DNA of 64,000 nucleotides from an uncultured Paraprevotella sp. (GTDB lineage: Bacteria > Bacteroidota > Bacteroidia > Bacteroidales > Bacteroidaceae). Below are positions 61,880 through 64,000 of the stretch, in pieces; the first letter of the stretch is position 1; the number at the start of each line of letters is the position of its first letter. Below the pieces are notes generated by a model that searched no databases, was not told the origin of the DNA, and saw only the letters and a program-made list of their open reading frames with translations. The DNA lies in contig CAMWUI010000008.1 in the NCBI GenBank assembly GCA_947177395.1, positions 1-64,000 of the forward strand, read 5' to 3'. The translations under genes and the position numbers were made by a program.

Positions 61880-62914
61880 TTACGGTTGTTTCTTTTCCGG
61901 GACATTCGGATTCGTAGTTATCAGGTCGGTTATTTCCCATCCGTGTGAATCGTGCCGGGCTTGCATGTAGCGGCCGGGGAGCACGCGGCCGTCCAACGTG
62001 TAGAGCGGCTTGAACAGGCCGCGACGCAGGTGCGTCACATAGTCCCGCAGTTTTTCGAATGCCTTCTTCGTGTCCTTGTCCGGTTCACGGGGCAGCAGCA
62101 ATTCCATGTCGCAGGCATAGTCCGCTTTGATGTGAAGCAGGAAGGTGAAGTTCACCGACGGGGCTTTGAAAGGAGTGATGTCCCGGTTGATGGCATCAGA
62201 AAAGAAAGGCATGCCCATTACGAGATTTTCTAGCCATGTGCCGTCAAAAATGCGGGGATAGGTGGAGAAATAGTCCGGGCAATCACTATCACACTCCTCG
62301 ATAACGACTTCCCCTTTTTCGTAGTGGTAAAACCAAGGCTGGGCAGAAACCACGAAGTCCATATACCATACCGGGGCGCGCAGTTTGACCACGTTGCCTT
62401 CAAACCAAGTGGGGAATCCCTGCTGGGAGTCTTTCACATTCGGCGTGAAAGTGTCGACCACCTTCCGGTAAAGCGCGGAATCCTTCTTCCCGTTTTCATC
62501 AAGCAGCTCCACTAAACGCAGGTGCGGGTAGCTCCACACGCCCCGCATTTTCCGGGCTTTCTTTATCGGGCACGTGGCCAACGGGGAATTTACGAGTACA
62601 TCCTGCACACCTCTGATGGCTGTGACGGAGTCGTTCTGTGGAAAATAGCGAGTCCGGTGCTTGGTGTACACCGTGCTATAGAACCGTTCTTTCATTTCTT
62701 GCAGAGGCACGGTGTCTTGCTTGAAGAGGTTCAGCAGGCTTCTGCATTTCCAAGAGTCGAAACAATAGTCTGCAAGTTTTCGTTCGTCTATTTGTCGGGG
62801 ATAGCTTCCGTCTCTCATGTCTTTCCACGTGGATCTGAATACACTCTGTGCGGAAAATGTGGTGGGCATGGCCAGCAACGCCAATAAGCCCATCAGGCTA
62901 AATGTCCTTTTCAT
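61880..62914 (-). CDS. secreted protein of unknown function
   Basis: The 344-residue protein has a signal peptide of about 22 residues ending FSAQ. The rest is mixed alpha/beta with many aromatic residues, and includes GVWSYPHLRLVELL, the cysteine pair region EECDSDCPDYFS, and a C-terminal LDGRVLPGRYMQARHDSHGW. I do not recognise the family. The residue pattern suggests a periplasmic or surface protein. It is 32 bases from the DUF3244 gene upstream and likely in the same operon. Confidence 0.75.
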   Translation of the reverse strand: MKRTFSLMGLLALLAMPTTFSAQSVFRSTWKDMRDGSYPRQIDERKLADYCFDSWKCRSLLNLFKQDTVPLQEMKERFYSTVYTKHRTRYFPQNDSVTAIRGVQDVLVNSPLATCPIKKARKMRGVWSYPHLRLVELLDENGKKDSALYRKVVDTFTPNVKDSQQGFPTWFEGNVVKLRAPVWYMDFVVSAQPWFYHYEKGEVVIEECDSDCPDYFSTYPRIFDGTWLENLVMGMPFFSDAINRDITPFKAPSVNFTFLLHIKADYACDMELLLPREPDKDTKKAFEKLRDYVTHLRRGLFKPLYTLDGRVLPGRYMQARHDSHGWEITDLITTNPNVPEKKQP

Positions 62915-62946
62915 AAGCTTCTCATTTGTATCGATTGGTGTAAGTT

Positions 62947-63369
62947 CTACAAGTCAATCCATCCCTCGTAACATACCCCACCGATTTCTATATATATGAT
63001 AAGGCTGTCTTCATCGGCAAAACCGTGTAGTGCGATTGCTTTTTGTTCATTGGGTGATATCATTCCGGACAGCACGATTTCTTCGCTTGAATTGTAGAGG
63101 GTGTAGTTTGCGCAGTCCTCCATTTGTGTGGCATCGATGATGAGCGTTGACGAGGAGTCGTCAAAATACACCGATAAGGGCAGGTTTTGATGGTGTGCAG
63201 GCGAGCGTCGAGGAATTGGGATCCCACCGGCATTTTCTTTTTTAATAATTCTTTCGAGTCTAATCGAAACGAGTTTTGTGTAGTCTATTACATCTACATC
63301 TGCGAAAACGTTCATAGGGAAAATCGTGGATATAATCCCTATGGCAATAGTTTTAAGAATTGTGTTCAT
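62947..63369 (-). CDS. DUF3244-like secreted protein
   Basis: The 140-residue protein has a signal peptide ending near VFA. The C-terminal part LPLSVYFDDSSSTLIIDAT plus IYIEIGGVCYEGWIDL matches the beta-sandwich pattern of DUF3244. The family is common in Bacteroides and often lies next to signalling proteins; its function is unknown. A consensus promoter precedes it. Confidence 0.7.
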   Translation of the reverse strand: MNTILKTIAIGIISTIFPMNVFADVDVIDYTKLVSIRLERIIKKENAGGIPIPRRSPAHHQNLPLSVYFDDSSSTLIIDATQMEDCANYTLYNSSEEIVLSGMISPNEQKAIALHGFADEDSLIIYIEIGGVCYEGWIDL

Positions 63370-63395
63370 AATAATATTTTTTTAAGATTTGTGCC

Positions 63396-63425
63396 CAAAG
63401 TTATATTTAAGCAAAATAACTACAA
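63396..63425 (-). promoter_or_regulatory. sigma-ABfr promoter for the DUF3244 gene
   Basis: On the minus strand TAACTTTG (63396-63403) and TTG (63423-63425) are 19 bases apart, 27 bases upstream of the ATG. Confidence 0.65.
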
Positions 63426-63435
63426 AATAAAAGTC

Positions 63436-63590
63436 TGTTTCATTTGTTTCATTTTGAAAGAAATTTTTTCTTGAGAAATTGATGTTTGTTTAAGTTGTTG
63501 GTATATAGTGGATAATGAATGTTGTTTTTGTGTTGTTTCATTTGTTTTATTTTATAAGACAAGTTGAAAAATGAAACAAATGAAACAAAG
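63436..63590. repeat. three copies of a TTTCATTTGTTTCATTTT motif
   Basis: The motif occurs at 63436-63456 (direct), 63534-63554 (direct, one C-to-T change) and 63564-63590 (inverted). It lies in the 305-base divergent region between the DUF3244 gene and the last lipoprotein gene. The last two copies face each other and could form a hairpin. They may be operator sites. Confidence 0.6.
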
Positions 63591-63614
63591 AATCTTGATA
63601 TTCTACTATATATT

Positions 63615-63644
63615 TTGTCATTTTCATAAAATGTGTTATATTAG
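63615..63644 (+). promoter_or_regulatory. promoter for the last lipoprotein gene
   Basis: TTG (63615-63617), 19 bases, TATATTAG (63637-63644; one mismatch from TAnnTTTG), 30 bases before the ATG. Confidence 0.5.
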
Positions 63645-63674
63645 CAAAAGTATTAATCAATACGAAAGATTTAG

Positions 63675-64000
63675 ATGAGGACGTTTCATTTTCGACTGGC
63701 TTTTGGGTTGTGTCTGCTGTGCGTGTGTTTGTCCTGCGACCGGGATGGCGAATTAAGGGAGAAGTTCGAAAGAATAAAAAGGACGGGGAACTCAGATCCT
63801 AAGATGGCCCAAAAGATGCTGGACTCTCTGAGCATGGACCGGATAAACCGGTCGGAGTACTGGCGGATGAAGTATTTATTGCTGAAAATTCGCATTGACG
63901 ATAAGAACTACCGGCCTGTCACTTCGGATGTGCAGGTCAGGGAGGTGGTGGATTATTTCGAGCTCCATGGGGACTGTTTTGAGTGTCAGGAAGCGTTTTA
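63675..64000 (+). CDS. lipoprotein, N-terminal part (3' end outside window)
   Basis: The frame starts at the ATG 63675 and stays open to the window end, giving 108 residues. It has a signal peptide with lipobox LSC near residue 21. SDPKMAQKMLDSLS and SEYWRMKYLLLKIRIDDKNY follow, typical of the Bacteroides TPR lipoproteins that often continue into a helical repeat domain and a C-terminal HTH or kinase part. The remainder is not in the window, so this is only a tentative family call. Confidence 0.7.
   Translation, partial: MRTFHFRLAFGLCLLCVCLSCDRDGELREKFERIKRTGNSDPKMAQKMLDSLSMDRINRSEYWRMKYLLLKIRIDDKNYRPVTSDVQVREVVDYFELHGDCFECQEAF

Overview
The window looks like a chromosomal segment of a gut Bacteroidales, most likely a Bacteroides species. 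Three things support this. Many genes are preceded by the Bacteroides sigma-ABfr promoter (-33 TTG and -7 TAnnTTTG, about 20 bp apart). Several lineage-typical genes are present: the Bacteroidetes RNA polymerase omega/Rpb6-like protein, a Bacteroidetes-type LptE, and DUF3078, DUF4293, DUF4837, DUF3244 and DUF4922 proteins. The window is also rich in secreted glycosidases for host or plant glycans (GH20, GH36, GH27 and GH33 sialidase). No rRNA, tRNA, CRISPR array or phage module was recognised.

Layout. 0-6.9 kb: the tail of an IS1182-type transposase, a GH20 hexosaminidase, a GNAT, rmuC, a LysM/periplasmic-binding protein and an outer-membrane barrel. 6.9-10.8 kb: the bamD-omega-DUF4293 operon and uvrB. 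10.8-11.45 kb: a gene-free compound repeat (copy A). 11.5-28.9 kb: an aminotransferase/MFS/S9-peptidase operon, pyrG-yidC, DUF3078 and a membrane protein, a PepSY-like protein, mtnN-luxS-DUF4738-TPR, a GH36 alpha-galactosidase and a nitroreductase. 29.06-29.63 kb: copy B of the compound repeat, inverted relative to copy A. 29.6-31.2 kb: a decayed accessory patch with a collapsed type III restriction gene, an HTH/DUF3791/DUF3990/DUF3791 cassette, a possible IS982 trace and a small orphan ORF.

31.2-36.1 kb: the housekeeping operon lysS-gpsA-pgi-HAD. 36.2-43.5 kb: a four-gene operon of a GT2-DUF4922-SpoIID fusion, an AmpG-like permease, a GH27 alpha-galactosidase and a GNAT. 43.6-46.4 kb: a LytS/LytTR-type two-component pair with a TPR lipoprotein-like sensor. 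46.4-47.1 kb: a gene-free stretch with an orphan promoter and a long-stem terminator, a candidate small RNA. 47.1-51.9 kb: a giant secreted esterase-sialidase fusion. 52.1-56.3 kb: rlmN-DUF4837-pdxA-UPF0104. 56.4-58.0 kb: a CDP-alcohol phosphotransferase overlapping an IspD-like cytidylyltransferase. 58.2-61.1 kb: a sigma-54 activator-lptE-TPR-secG operon. 61.1-64 kb: an intergenic region with small repeats, an HlyD-like remnant, two secreted proteins of unknown function and the start of a lipoprotein running off the window.

Functionally the window mixes envelope biogenesis (BamD, LptE, SecG, YidC), nucleotide, vitamin and translation housekeeping, and host-glycan foraging. The most unusual items are the inverted compound repeat pair, the candidate sRNA, the triple-domain DUF4922 fusion, the tandem-esterase sialidase and the decayed DUF3791/DUF3990 cassette. 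All functional calls come from reading the sequence and recalling family features; no database search was run.
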